In this document: positions 22,796 through 34,581 of the stretch, piece by piece
Numbering within the stretch: position 1 is the first letter of the stretch
Layout: the number at the start of each line of letters is the position of its first letter
Assembly (NCBI GenBank): GCA_010093485.1
Contig: MU001502.1
Location: 1,694,057 to 1,758,056, forward strand
Source of the DNA: Karstenula rhodostoma CBS 690.94
Lineage: Eukaryota > Ascomycota > Dothideomycetes > Pleosporales > Didymosphaeriaceae
Direction of reading: 5' to 3'
Length of the DNA: 64,000 nt
Notes under the pieces: model-generated
Database searches by the model: none
The model's input: the letters and a program-made list of their open reading frames with translations, nothing else
Told to the model about the DNA's origin: nothing
Made by a program: the position numbers and the translations under genes

Positions 22796-23712
22796 ATGGA
22801 TGAAGAAAAGCATCTCCTCTCTGCGAGCGATTTTGAGTCCGAGCAAGGAGACCACTTCGAGCATCCTGCTGCCCACGACGGCTTGCGACGTACCTTTTCG
22901 TCTCCACACTTTACTTTTGTAATATTAATCCTCTTACTGGTCTCCGTGATAACAAATATCTTCCAATTTCTGCAACCCAACACATCTTCATTTCAATCCT
23001 CAACATGTAAGATACCAGCCTGCGCGAGCTCCCAGCATGCTAAACCCGTCCACAGTTCCAGGACTCCAAAATTTGAAGCACCAGATCAACACACACCACG
23101 CCGAACATGGAGTGAAGAACAGCGACTACCAAGGTGCCCCTAGCAATGCGACCGCGGCAGCATGGACAACTCTGCTCCAACGTAAGTAATCTCCTACATT
23201 ACCCTCTTACCCAATCCAAGAAAACGTCTCATAAGTGCAGCATTCTACTTCAACGTCTCAGCCTCTGAACTCTCCGCCGCCGATGTCTCGCCCACAAATG
23301 CCGTACGCGTCAAACAAGGCGGCTATCTCGCCAGCCTAGGCGTCTACCACGAACTCCACTGTCTCGTAAGTTCTCCTCCCCTACACATCCGCCATTATCC
23401 CACTCACGCCCCCACCAGAACCAATTCCGCAACTTCCTCTACCTAAGCACCGACCCCTCCCCCTTATCTGCAGAGCAGATCACCTACTACCGCTCCCACC
23501 TGGACCACTGCATCGAAACCCTCCGACTCTCAGCCATGTGCAACGCCGATCTGAGTCTGTACACGTTCACGTGGCCGCGTGAGGAGAACTTCACGTTCCT
23601 GGACGCGCATTCGAAGACACCGAGGACGTGCGTGGATTGGGGGCAGGTTGAGGCGTGGAGTGTGGGAAGGAAGGTGGGGTTGGCGCCTACGGTGATAAAG
23701 CCTGAGGGTTAG
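22796..23712 (+). CDS. UstYa-family (DUF3328) oxidase-like protein
   Basis: Exons are 22796-23006, 23056-23181, 23241-23365 and 23419-23712, giving 251 residues; introns are 49-59 bp with GTAAG donors. A cytosolic N-terminus is followed by one membrane segment (FTFVILILLLVSVITNIFQF) and a lumenal domain. That domain has both family signatures, HELHC at residues 149-153 and HLDHC at 181-185, in the usual contexts (YHELHCLNQFR and SHLDHCIETLR). UstYa proteins act in ustiloxin, asperipin, cyclochlorotine and related pathways, where they are implicated in oxidative cyclisation or other tailoring; the HxxHC motifs are thought to bind metal. Many paralogs are not in known clusters, so the substrate here is unknown. 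The nearest candidate is the divergent short secreted peptide. Confidence 0.9.
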
Positions 23713-24512
23713 GGGGAGGGCTGTACAAGGAGGTATTTGATACCAAACCGTTCGCTACATGCAGACGTTATACAAACGAGTCCATGCTTGTCGAATCGTC
23801 GTCGCTCCAGTTCATGTGATGCGTGCTGCCGTCTGAAACTGTCACAGGGAAAGCATCATTCACAAGGCAGAGGAATCGATTCTCACACTCGCTCTGGGAA
23901 GAGGCAGGAAATCATGCAGGTGGTCGCAGCCGAGAAAAGTATTGAAGTATATCATTAGCTCATCCGCCAGCCAGTACGTCTTCACAGGCATTTCGGACCC
24001 CGCGAGCTGTGCTTTCACTGTCAAGCACAAAGGTCTTCATCCCTTGCCGTCTATCTAGTGAGGGGCCATAATCGGCATCCGAGCTTCAGCGCGTTGAGTC
24101 CCTTCAGCCGAGCCTTGTGTATAACCCGTGGACAGGTTCAGTTCTACTTCCCATTACGTTGATCAACACCATCGCCCGTTCAAGCATCCGATCGGTCATG
24201 AAGACAGTTATCTTCACACTCTGTGCACTTCAGCGGATCACCGCATACACATGCCGCAAAGAAAGGAAAGTATCAGCAGACAGGTAGGCCATGAATGTGA
24301 ATTGTGATATTCGAGATAGCGTCAGATATCCGGAGTTCTGTATCAATACATACTAGCCATACTAGCTAAAGGGTGATAATCAACTCCAGAAATGCAAATA
24401 GCCATGTTGCCCATCGTCCATGGGTGCTCGCCTCAATACGCCATGATCGCCTGAAAAGGGACCTTTGAAGGACCAGGCCTTATTCTTTGCCCAGCTGGAA
24501 AGGAAAAAAAAT
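23713..24512. other. Intergenic region
   Basis: Convergent 3' region between the UstYa gene and IWS1. No gene is recognised. Confidence 0.4.
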
Positions 24513-25951
24513 CTAACGACGTCCACCACCGCGGTTGTTCCGTATCTTGCGCATGATATCGACATCACCCGAGCGACCCTTGTTATTCTCGTTGAATACG
24601 ACATTGCTCTTGGGAACGATAGTGTACGTGGTTGGGCCGGCTTCAGCACGAGCGCGCATGTAGGTGGTGGGAACTGCGAGTGCCTTGTTGCGAGCTGCGG
24701 CTTGCGCTGCGGCTTGGCTGGCCTGCGGATCGGCGGTGCGTTTCTGGACGTTACTGCAATATCATTAGCGACGCTGGAGGAACGAGAGGAAATGTGGAAA
24801 ACGTACTTTGGGTCGTAGTCTGCCTGAGCAAACTCCTTCTTGCGGTAGTCATCGGAACGCTTCAGGATAGGACGGGTCCAATCTGTGTATAAGCGCTCTG
24901 CCTGCCGCCGAATCATCAACTCGGGGCGCTTGCTCTTGCAGTAGAACATGATGACTTTGCCGATGCCTGAGGCAACGAGACTGTCCTTGGTGATGGGAAG
25001 CTTCGCCAACGCGGCGAAAAGTTCCTTCTGGATATCGTATGCGGGAAGGCTGCCGTCGCTAAGAGGCTCGAGGAAGAAGCGTACAGCTTCTAGGAGATTG
25101 ATCTCAGGATCGACAATTGAATCCTTGATGCTGTTCTTGTTCAACATGGTGACGACTTCGGGCAGCAGCTTAAGCTTGTGCCTAGCTGGCTCGCCGCGCT
25201 TTCGGCCTTCGTTGTCTGCTTCTGCTGCCGAGGCCATGCGTCGGCGCATGTCTTCGATCTCGGCGTCGGCCATTCCCTCCAGATCGATCCCGTCCTTCTT
25301 GCGCCTGCGCGAGCCTCCCGACGGCTTCATGAGGGCCTTGATCTGTTCGTCAAGAGCGCGCTGCCGTCCTGTCCTTGTTGTTAGTGGTCGTCGATTGCAT
25401 GTATAGCCAAACTACATACGCTGTTCGGGAGTGAGGTTCTCGTCGTTCTCATCCACGTCGGCTGCCCTGCCCTTCTTCCTCGACCGGGCCTTCCGCGCGC
25501 CGGACGCCTCGTCACCGCCGCTGACCTCGTCGTCGCGGTTCTTCTTCCGTCGCGGCTTGTCGGCGCGCTTCTTCTTCTTCTTGGGCGCATCACCCTCACC
25601 CTCTGCTCGCTTCCGCTTGTGCACACCGATCAGGTTCATGTTCTCGCCGTCGATGACTTGCGCCGGGCGCTCTTCAATGGCTATGTTGCCCTCATCAAAC
25701 TCCTCGAACTGCTGGTCGTCCAGCTCACTCAGTACAGACTCGTTGTCTGAAAGCCCGCCCTCCTGAACATCGTCGGGGTCGGGCATCTCGTCCCTGGCCT
25801 CCGTGACCTCCATGTCCTGATCGGGTGCGCCGAGGGGGGGATTGACGCCGTTCTCCTCTTCGATTTCGGGTGCGAGAGGGTCCTCTGGCTCGTTGCCAGC
25901 CTCAGGCAGCGGCGAGTTGGAGTGCGAGCGGGCAAACTTGACGTCCTCCAT
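24513..25951 (-). CDS. IWS1: Transcription elongation factor IWS1 / SPN1
   Basis: A nuclear protein that partners Spt6 during RNA polymerase II elongation. Exons are 25951-25420, 25368-24807 and 24753-24513, giving about 444 residues. Introns are 51 and 53 bp (GTATGT..CACTAACAACAAGGACAG; GTACGT..TTGCAG). Residues 1-175 are acidic and disordered, then strongly basic with KKKKKR-type nuclear localisation signals. Residues about 240-345 form the TFIIS N-terminal-like (TND) domain, with LKLLPEVVTMLNKNSIKDSI, AYDIQKELFAALAKLPI and GIGKVIMFYCKSKRPE, all highly conserved in IWS1. The C-terminus ends in a basic RNNRGGGRR tail. It is divergent from PCF11, another polymerase II factor, with 831 bp between the starts. 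Confidence 0.95.
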
Positions 25952-26782
25952 GATGGGTGCGGCGATTTCGGCCAACCGAGGGGCTTTCGAGAGACGGCAG
26001 GTACGCAAAGTACGCGAAGAAGGGTAGCTGACGATAATCGCGAGCAAATGGGTGGAGGGATGGGCGCAGTACACGTCGACGTGAAAGAAAGCTGGGAGCG
26101 TGAACGCGGCGGTCGGCGAAGGTGTCCAGCCGCTAGCCCGCGCCGTGGGTCAAAGCGCCGCTTCCTTCCTTTGACCTCTGACCTTTGACCTTCACTTGCA
26201 AGCCACGACGCGCGCCTGCTTCGGCATCCACCTCTGGTTTTCCCTTCACCACTTACGACTTCACCTTGTGCGCGCGCCACCACCCGCACATCCCACTGCA
26301 CTCGGGTGCCTGTTTCCAGCGCTTTCACGCGATAGCAGCCCCCTCCCGGCGCTTCTATCAAGCGCGACACTCACCCTCACAGTCCCCGACCCCGTCTCTG
26401 CGGCTTTTAAGTGTCCGCGTGCGGTTCTGCACCGGCTGGCTTGGAGGAGGAAGAGAGGGCATACATACTCGCGGGGTGGTGGCTCCGGCACTGGCTGGGA
26501 GATTGCGAGATCTGTCACTGTTCTGGGCACCTGGCGCAGTGCTTACGCTGCTCTTGCCTGGCGAGACATTCATCAATAGCTAGCATCAAGGCGAAAACAT
26601 CACTTTGTCTTAGTGTGTTTGAGAGCGAGGAAGCACTTCGTCCTTCTTATTGACCCGAAGCACCTGTCCGGACCGCCGACGTTGGATCGAGCAACTCGTT
26701 CTCATCATCTCGCACCTACCACCGTTCCCTCTAACCAAAGTGCCCTTTTCTTACTTTTGTCCTCCGCACACATCTGCCCAAC
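25952..26782. promoter_or_regulatory. Divergent promoter region, IWS1/PCF11
   Basis: An 831-bp GC- and CT-rich region between two divergent polymerase II factor genes. Three close TGACC words (TTTGACCTCTGACCTTTGACC at 26169-26190) stand out and might bind a regulator. The open frames at 26185-26583 have no recognisable protein features and are not called. Confidence 0.5.
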
Positions 26783-29147
26783 ATGTCTTCTATTTCCGAT
26801 GAGGTCGCCGCCGACTTCAAGGACGCCCTGCAAGACCTGAAAGTCAATAGTAGACCAGAGATTAGCAATTTAACCCTCATCGCGAAAGAGAACACAGAGC
26901 ATGCACAGGCGATATCGACTGTACTAGAGAACCACATCCGAACCGTAAGTTAACATGAATCCATGTCGTGTGCCTCGCCCAATTCTGGACACTGTCTTCT
27001 TCACCTTCACTTTCACCACCACCTACCACCTGGATACATCAGTGACTGACCAAAATAGGCTCGTCCAGAATGGAGACTTCCTTCGCTATATGTACTCGAC
27101 TCAATCGTCAAAAATATCGGTACACCTTACACTGTCTACCTTGGCCGCGGTCTGTACAAAACCTTCATGGAAGCGTACTCGAAAGTGGACCAGCCCACCC
27201 GAAAGGCAATGGAAGGCTTGTTGCGAACATGGAAGCAGCCGGTCCCCGAATCGATGGATTCTCGTCCAGTCTTTCCTCTTGAGATGACTAGTGACATAGA
27301 AAACGCGCTCAACAAGATGCGTTCTGTTCAAGCTCAAATGCAGTCTCAACGCCAAGTGCATGCCCTGCCTGCGAGGCCTGTGATTGCTGCCGCTTGGAGG
27401 GACACACCGACACCGCCGCAAAACGGTGCCCAATTTGGCGTTCCGGCTGATCCTCGAGCTCGACAGGTAAGCTGCCAATACCATCTAACATGTTGTGTTC
27501 TAACTAGCAGATAGTTTCCTGGGCAACAATTTGGACAGCACCCGCAACCCACGCCAACGCCAGATCAATTCGGTCAACCAATGGGCTCTGTTGATTTGAA
27601 TGAACTGAAAGAAGAGGTCGGCAAGCTCATCGCTACCACCCAGCAAGCATTTGCACTTAACTATAGTGACCCCAGCTTGCAACAGAAGCTCAACGCACTA
27701 CTCCAGCTTAAGAAGATGCTGGATACCCAGACTCTACCCCCACAGCAACTCGAGGCTGTTCGCAATCAAATTCGAGCGCTGGCGCCGCCACCTGCACCCA
27801 CGCCAGTGCAAATGCCGGCCTTCGTCCCTCCATCAACTGTACATACGCCGCAGCAAGCGCCTACGCCTACTTTTCAGCCTCCTGCGACCGTTCCGCCTAT
27901 GAACCTGGCCCAGATGCTCGCAAACTTTCAATCTCCCCCTCCTGCCGTCACGAATCCGTCTCCCGCTCCCGCGCCTGCGGCACCCAATCTGGCGGACTTG
28001 ATCGCACGCTTCACGACACCACCACAAGTGTCATCCACGCCAAATACAGCACCATTCTACCCTCTACCGTTTCCCGGGCCTTCAGCGTCGACTCCCGTTC
28101 CTGCACCTGCTATTCCAGCGCCAGCACCCCCACCTGCAGTTACTCCAGTTGCCGCACCTCCAACCAACCTCGCACAACTTCTAGCCAGCTTCAACAAACC
28201 CCCTGCAGCGGCCCCACCAGCTCCGGCACCAGCTCCATTCAATCCGGCTCTCCCTGCCCAGATTCCGAATCTTAGCCAGTTGCTGGCACAGACGCAGCCT
28301 GCTGGTACGGCACCGCCGTCCCCTAACAATGCGTCGTGGCTCTTGAATGCTTTGGGCGGATTGCCCAATGCTGGCACGCCTTCAAATGGCACGCCTCTCG
28401 GCTCTGAACCCATGACGCGACAATCTTCTGCGCCAATCAACGTGCACAACGACGTTGAACTGACGACTGCATCGATGAAGCAGTAGGTCCCCGTGGAATT
28501 TGATCATTCAGTTGTAACGTACTAACAGTATTCACAGACTGCGTCTGCATCTCATCTCCCGTTTGTATGACGCAAAGCCCAACATCTGCACTACGTGCGG
28601 GCGACGATTTGATGCGACGCCACAGGGCAGAGAAAAGAAGGCCCGTCACATGGACTGGCACTTCAAAATGAAGGACCCAGACGCTGCCAAGCGTGGCGTC
28701 CACCGGAGTTGGTACTTCACCGAGAAGGTAAGATAGCCACGTCCAGCAGGCAAACGTCTACTGACAAGTTTCCAGGAGTGGATTGAGTATCGCGAGGTCG
28801 ATGAGACAGCTCCCGAGGACACGACCAACGGCCCTTTGGGCGCAACTGGCAGGGTCAAGAAGCAGGCGAAGGACCGATATGTCCTTGTTCCACAAGACGT
28901 CACGCTCGCCCACGCGCCGTGTCCAGTCTGCCAGGAGAACTTTGAGCCTCAGTGGTCCAAGGATGCGAACGACTTCGTATGGATGGACGCGATCAAGGTC
29001 GGCGGCAAGATCTACCACGCGACGTGCTGGGAAGAGTATAGCAAGGGCAGTGGCATTGCCATGCCGAGCACGCCAGACTCTGTGCTTGGAAAGCGCATAG
29101 CTGAGACGGGCACGCCTGCGTCCGGGAAGAAGCTGCGCGCCCATTGA
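26783..29147 (+). CDS. PCF11: mRNA 3'-end processing factor PCF11
   Basis: A subunit of cleavage factor IA that binds the Ser2-phosphorylated polymerase II tail and promotes cleavage and termination. Exons are 26783-26944, 27059-27466, 27515-28482, 28538-28727 and 28776-29147, giving about 699 residues. Residues 8-135 are the CID domain (LTLIAKENTEHAQAISTVLE, then LPSLYVLDSIVKNIGTPYT). The middle (about 230-510) is Pro/Ala-rich with short NLAQ/NLxxLLA repeats. Two zinc motifs follow: C530/C533/H550/H554 (CTTC ... RHMDWH) and C625/C628/H657/C660 (CPVC ... YHATC), flanking the Clp1-binding region. The acceptor of intron 2 is the AG at 27514, since the preceding one does not keep frame. Confident assignment. 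Confidence 0.95.
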
Positions 29148-29662
29148 GCAGTGCGGCTGGTATTTCTGGTACATTTTTATCTTGGGGTGGATACGGTGGT
29201 TTTACTTTTGATGCATAGCGACGGCGTTGGCATGTGGGGGGCATCACTGTGGGTTGTGGGTTGCGAGCACGGCTTCGGTCGCTTTTCGGGGGAACTGCAT
29301 GCGTGCTACTTTTCATCTATAACCGATGACAATTCCGATCTGGAGCAATTGAGCTTTGGTGCTTGGCTATGTTCCTAGGTAGAGCTTCCACAATGAACAG
29401 CTTAGACGACCACGACTGTGCCCTACAAACATTCTTGGTGAATTTAGATCGCGAGAACTCAACCATGCAATGTCCCGGACAGAGTTGGCCGAGGCACAGT
29501 CATCCTTGGAAGCGGGTGGACCGTGCATGCCCTTCTGTCCGCGGTGGATGCCAACAACCACATTTCTGTTCCACGCCATTGTCAACCTGCACCGCGTCCA
29601 TCGTCCCCGGCTAGTACATATACTCCCTCATCCGATCTCCCCTTTTAAACTCTGTCCGCACA
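29148..29662. other. Intergenic region
   Basis: Between PCF11 and adenylate kinase in tandem; must hold the terminator of one and promoter of the other. Nothing else is seen. Confidence 0.4.
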
Positions 29663-30680
<1,018 letters not shown>

Positions 30681-31419
30681 TTTCCCCGCGCATTTGCGAC
30701 AAGGCGAGGTGGATGGACGAAAGGACTGGGGAACGCCTTTCTCGAGAGCGTTCCGACGATTTGATGTCTCTGTTTGGAACTGCACGGCTCGACACGTAAG
30801 AAACGTCTTTGGCTTAGGCGAAAAGGCAGACAATGGTTGCACATAGTAATGGTACTGTTACCCAGAATTCTTTGTACTTGTAAAGATGAGCTTTCTTTTG
30901 TTAGGCTCGCGATGAGACGAGGCCTAAGTTCTGTATTGTAGCTAGCGTTTTGATCTCTCAACAATGTCTTGATACCTGATCAAGAAGGCGTGGAGGGCGA
31001 AAAAGTGCATGAATGATACTCAACCTGCGGCTCGATCATCCGTGCTATACAGAAGCGTTAACTCTGTTGAGGCATGACCCAACCCAAGCTGAACCTGTAG
31101 CCTCGCTTCAAATGTCATTTGGTCACACGGTTTTTTAACAACCCAATATCACCACACCCATTGGTTGCGCTCTCCCACCACCTTGCACCCCAGACGCACG
31201 TGGCTTGGCACCCCAGACCTCCAGCTCCAGCTTTCGCCACCATCATCTCCCCACACCAAAACTCAAAACTCCATACTCAACCTTTTTGTGTCCGTTTGAC
31301 CCCACGCCAAATCACGGGCTCCTCTGTGTTTTCTTCCTGTGAGAATTTCTACAATCCGCGCTGCGAACGGCGTATCAGTGGAGTTCATTGGCTAATATCT
31401 AATACTGTCAGCAGGCACC
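30681..31419. other. Intergenic region
   Basis: 739 bp between adenylate kinase and the F-box gene; C-rich pyrimidine tracts near 31140-31300 look like a promoter or 5' leader. No gene is recognised. Confidence 0.4.
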
Positions 31420-33123
31420 ATGGCCAAGCTTTCAGATCTACCATCCGAACTGTTGGAGCAGGTCTTGTTGTATCTACCTCAGTCAGCCTATTGCTCCCTT
31501 TCACGGGTGTCTAAAGTGCTTTACGCTATCATCACCCCTCACCTGTACCGCGACATCACTATTCTGGCTCGATCCAGTAATCACGTCCCCCGGATAGATA
31601 GGCTCTTCTTCAACATCCTCGGTGACCCAAAACTAGGCAAACATGTACGAAGCCTCAGGGTGGGTGTGAGTACTCATTCGCCGTGGTGCGAGGCGAGAAG
31701 GTGTATGCCTACCGACACTAAAGCCCAACATCGATTGTGTGTCGAAAAGGCCGTACGTTTTATTGAAACATGGCAGCCTGTGGTTCATGCGGATGACTTT
31801 CTCGATGGGCTGGAGACCTATGACTACGGAGTATATGCCGCTTTGCTTTTCCTGCTGGTCCTTCCCACGTTACAACGCATCGACATTTCCGAGATTGGCG
31901 ACGAGACACTACGACCTCTCAAGTACGTTCTAGACAATATCAGAACTGAAGAGTCGGCCGGAAACGTGCGACTCCTTGCACGTCTAGAGTCAATCAAGGA
32001 AGTGACATACAGCTTCGATCATGGCATGGCCACACCTTACCATCGTACAGGTACGGATGACTTATGGAATTCTTTAATTCTTCGCTCCATCGAGACATTG
32101 GAGTTATCAGCACGCAACGATTCACCATCGCATACTCGTCACACCCGTCCCGTGTTCCGTTTCCCCCGTTTCCGACCTTTCCAACCGTCATCCCAACTGG
32201 CATTCCTTACCTCACTTGTTATTCGATGTACCGTGAATGTTGCTGATACATTGCATGGAATGCTTCCGGAGACTCCACAGCTCCGCTCGCTGATTTGCGA
32301 GGCGTTCTGCGATATGAGCCGGGATTCTTTGGAATCAGAAACAGCTGCACCGGTGCAGCCGTGGATATTCCTCGAACAGTGGAACGCGGAGTTCAATACA
32401 GTCAAAAGTACTTTGGAAACCTTGGTACTCAGTGTGGAATTGAGCGATGGAGGTTGCACTTTTTTCAGGCAACCGGACCTCAAGCCACACGTCAGTGGCC
32501 GCCTTGACTTAAGAGGCTTCGATCGATTACATACGCTCGAGGTTCCTGTGCCGTTCCTGACGGATGACGCTTTCCTTTGGATCGGCTCAGACACGAATTT
32601 TTCGCCATATGCTCCGCCTAATCTTCGCCACCTCACACTCCGTACGGATATGACTGACGCGCAATGGGTGTATCCTTGGGATACATCAATCAAGGAGAAA
32701 GGGCCTAGCTTCCAGGAGTCGAAAGAAGAAGCTCGGGTGAAAGATCAAGCTAGGATGGACTTGACATGCGTGTTCCAGATCGCGCTTGCTCTGATCGACC
32801 AACTACCGGATCTGCGATCCTTCTCCGTCTGGCAACCTCCAGACCCCTCCCTTGACATGTTCGGATATCAATTGGAGGATCTGCGCACGTCCTGTAAAAA
32901 CAAGTCGATCACCGCGAGAGTCATCTATCCAATGTTGCTTCGATGGAAATCACCTGTCCATTGGAACTTGGCCCGGGAGGTCACCCTCTTTGATGCACAG
33001 TTTCCCGATAGCGGATCGGTCGCCCGAATGTTTCGTGGGGAGCGACGTGGCATACCGCTTGGGTTGGGTTCGCAATATCATTTGGGCGAATTCAAGAAAA
33101 ATCACGTCCGCAGACATAGGTAG
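31420..33123 (+). CDS. F-box protein, 567 residues, intronless
   Basis: A single open frame starting in a strong context (caccATGGCC). Residues 4-45 form an F-box (LSDLPSELLEQVLLYLPQSA followed by YCSLSRVSKVLYAIITPHLY), which would bind Skp1 of an SCF ubiquitin ligase. The rest is a long region with irregular leucine-rich segments typical of fungal F-box proteins that lack clear substrate repeats (SLRVG, TLETLVLSVEL, LDLRGFDRLHTLEVP, LRHLTLRTDM). Substrate is unknown. Fungi have many such lineage-specific F-box proteins; two others in this window (36317 and 59099) share the general plan but not obvious close identity. Confidence 0.8.
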   Translation: MAKLSDLPSELLEQVLLYLPQSAYCSLSRVSKVLYAIITPHLYRDITILARSSNHVPRIDRLFFNILGDPKLGKHVRSLRVGVSTHSPWCEARRCMPTDTKAQHRLCVEKAVRFIETWQPVVHADDFLDGLETYDYGVYAALLFLLVLPTLQRIDISEIGDETLRPLKYVLDNIRTEESAGNVRLLARLESIKEVTYSFDHGMATPYHRTGTDDLWNSLILRSIETLELSARNDSPSHTRHTRPVFRFPRFRPFQPSSQLAFLTSLVIRCTVNVADTLHGMLPETPQLRSLICEAFCDMSRDSLESETAAPVQPWIFLEQWNAEFNTVKSTLETLVLSVELSDGGCTFFRQPDLKPHVSGRLDLRGFDRLHTLEVPVPFLTDDAFLWIGSDTNFSPYAPPNLRHLTLRTDMTDAQWVYPWDTSIKEKGPSFQESKEEARVKDQARMDLTCVFQIALALIDQLPDLRSFSVWQPPDPSLDMFGYQLEDLRTSCKNKSITARVIYPMLLRWKSPVHWNLAREVTLFDAQFPDSGSVARMFRGERRGIPLGLGSQYHLGEFKKNHVRRHR

Positions 33124-33417
33124 TCACCAGTCGCACACAAACACTGGTCAGGACCGAAGCAATAGCACTGGCCAGGATAGGCATGGCTATCAGGAGCTTC
33201 GACCTTGTGGAGAACAAGCCGATCAAAGTATCATTTTGGTTTTGGATAGACAGATGGTGTATCGACAAGACAGGTCACGCTGAACACTGACGCGCTGTAC
33301 GTAGTATTTCCTCCTTGCTCCGCTTTTGAAGCACGTTTCCCCTTCAGTTCGAGAAAGTATTTCAATCCCCGAAGCCACATGAACCGATGCCGCCTTGCAC
33401 CGCACCTCCGCCGATGG

Positions 33418-34581
33418 TCAACCCTGGCGCAGGGGGCGAACGAACGAACGGATGTTTTGGGTCATGAGGTTCGGTTCTTCGGCTGCCCCAAAATGTCCCC
33501 CGCTGGGAAACAAGGTCCACTGGCGCAGGTCGCTATGCGCGGCAACGATCGAGCGTGGCCTGTATAACAGGTCCTTGGGCAGCACGGCAACAGCCGTCGG
33601 CACGCTAATTTCGGGCTTGATGTCGTTAGCCAGCGCCATGGGATTTGGAAACCCGGAAGCTCTGCAAAACAGCTCCGACGAGATGAAGCTGTTCGTGAAC
33701 CAGTATAGCGAAAATTGCGTGAGCAGCGTATCCCTGTTGAACTTGGCCTCCACGTCTCCATGGCAATCGCTCCAGGCGCGGCGGCGAAGGAGTAGATACG
33801 CAGCCAGACCTACGGGGCTGTCGTGCATCGCCCAGGCGAGGGTCTGAGGGTCCAATGCATTGATCAAGACATGGATGAATGCTCCCTGGCCTCTGTCCTG
33901 CCCTTGGATAAGGGTACGTTCTTCCGGGGTTAAATCATTTGGGTCGTCGGCTTCAAAGGTAACCCCTGGCAGAACGGGGAAACTCAGATGAACTCCAATA
34001 ATCGATTGCGGATGCGCATGTCCCAGCCGCGCACTCACGAATGCGCCTGCGTCGCCTCCATGGGTTACAAACCGCTCATAGCCCAGCTCCCGCATCAGCC
34101 TCACCCACATGTTGGCTGTCTCGACATAGCCTACACCGTTCCGGGGCAGCGGCCCCGAGAAAGTGAAGCCTGGCAGCGAGGGAACAACAACATCAAAGGC
34201 GTCTTCAGGGTCGCCGCCGTGTGCAGCAGGGTCGGCCAGTGACATAATGGTGTCCTTGAAGTCCCAGAACGTCCAGGGCCAGCCGTGGTTCAGAACGATG
34301 GGAACGGGGTTGGGTCCCTTGCCACGCACATGGATGAAGTGGATCGGGACGCCGTCAATCTCTGTGCAGAACTGTGGGAAGCTGTTCATTTGCGCTTCCT
34401 GTGCGCGCCAGTCGAAGCTTTCCTGCCAGTAGGTCATCAGTTCGCGCAGGTAGGTGCCGCTGACTCCGTAGGACCAGTCATCGTTGTCGAGTTCGGGCGC
34501 CCAACGCGTGTTTGCCAGACGCGTGCGTAGCGCGTCTATCTCACTCTGCGGCACATGGATGCTGAATGGTTCAATCTTCAT
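33418..34581 (-). CDS. Epoxide hydrolase (microsomal EH-like, alpha/beta hydrolase)
   Basis: Hydrolyses epoxides to diols. Intronless, 387 residues from the ATG at 34581; the open frame extends further upstream but only with a TTG, and the ATG fits the family N-terminus (MKIEPFSIHVPQSEIDALRT). Residues 1-110 are the EHN domain. The oxyanion-hole motif HGWPWTFWDF follows, then the nucleophile elbow GGDAGAF (Asp nucleophile), two lid tyrosines are likely, and the catalytic His lies in GGHFGAAEEP near the C-terminus. Complete and apparently functional. Could serve detoxification or secondary metabolism. The lack of introns and the resemblance to bacterial members raise the possibility of horizontal transfer, but that needs a tree. 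Confidence 0.9.
   Translation of the reverse strand: MKIEPFSIHVPQSEIDALRTRLANTRWAPELDNDDWSYGVSGTYLRELMTYWQESFDWRAQEAQMNSFPQFCTEIDGVPIHFIHVRGKGPNPVPIVLNHGWPWTFWDFKDTIMSLADPAAHGGDPEDAFDVVVPSLPGFTFSGPLPRNGVGYVETANMWVRLMRELGYERFVTHGGDAGAFVSARLGHAHPQSIIGVHLSFPVLPGVTFEADDPNDLTPEERTLIQGQDRGQGAFIHVLINALDPQTLAWAMHDSPVGLAAYLLLRRRAWSDCHGDVEAKFNRDTLLTQFSLYWFTNSFISSELFCRASGFPNPMALANDIKPEISVPTAVAVLPKDLLYRPRSIVAAHSDLRQWTLFPSGGHFGAAEEPNLMTQNIRSFVRPLRQG

Noticed and set aside
22209..22907. 232-residue minus-strand open frame over the peptide/UstYa promoter
   Set aside because: It overlaps the start of the UstYa gene and reads the peptide exon in another frame; no recognisable protein features.
26185..26583. 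Plus-strand frames (132 and 127 residues) in the IWS1/PCF11 promoter
   Set aside because: Two frames open over the same DNA, low-complexity content, and location in a divergent promoter.
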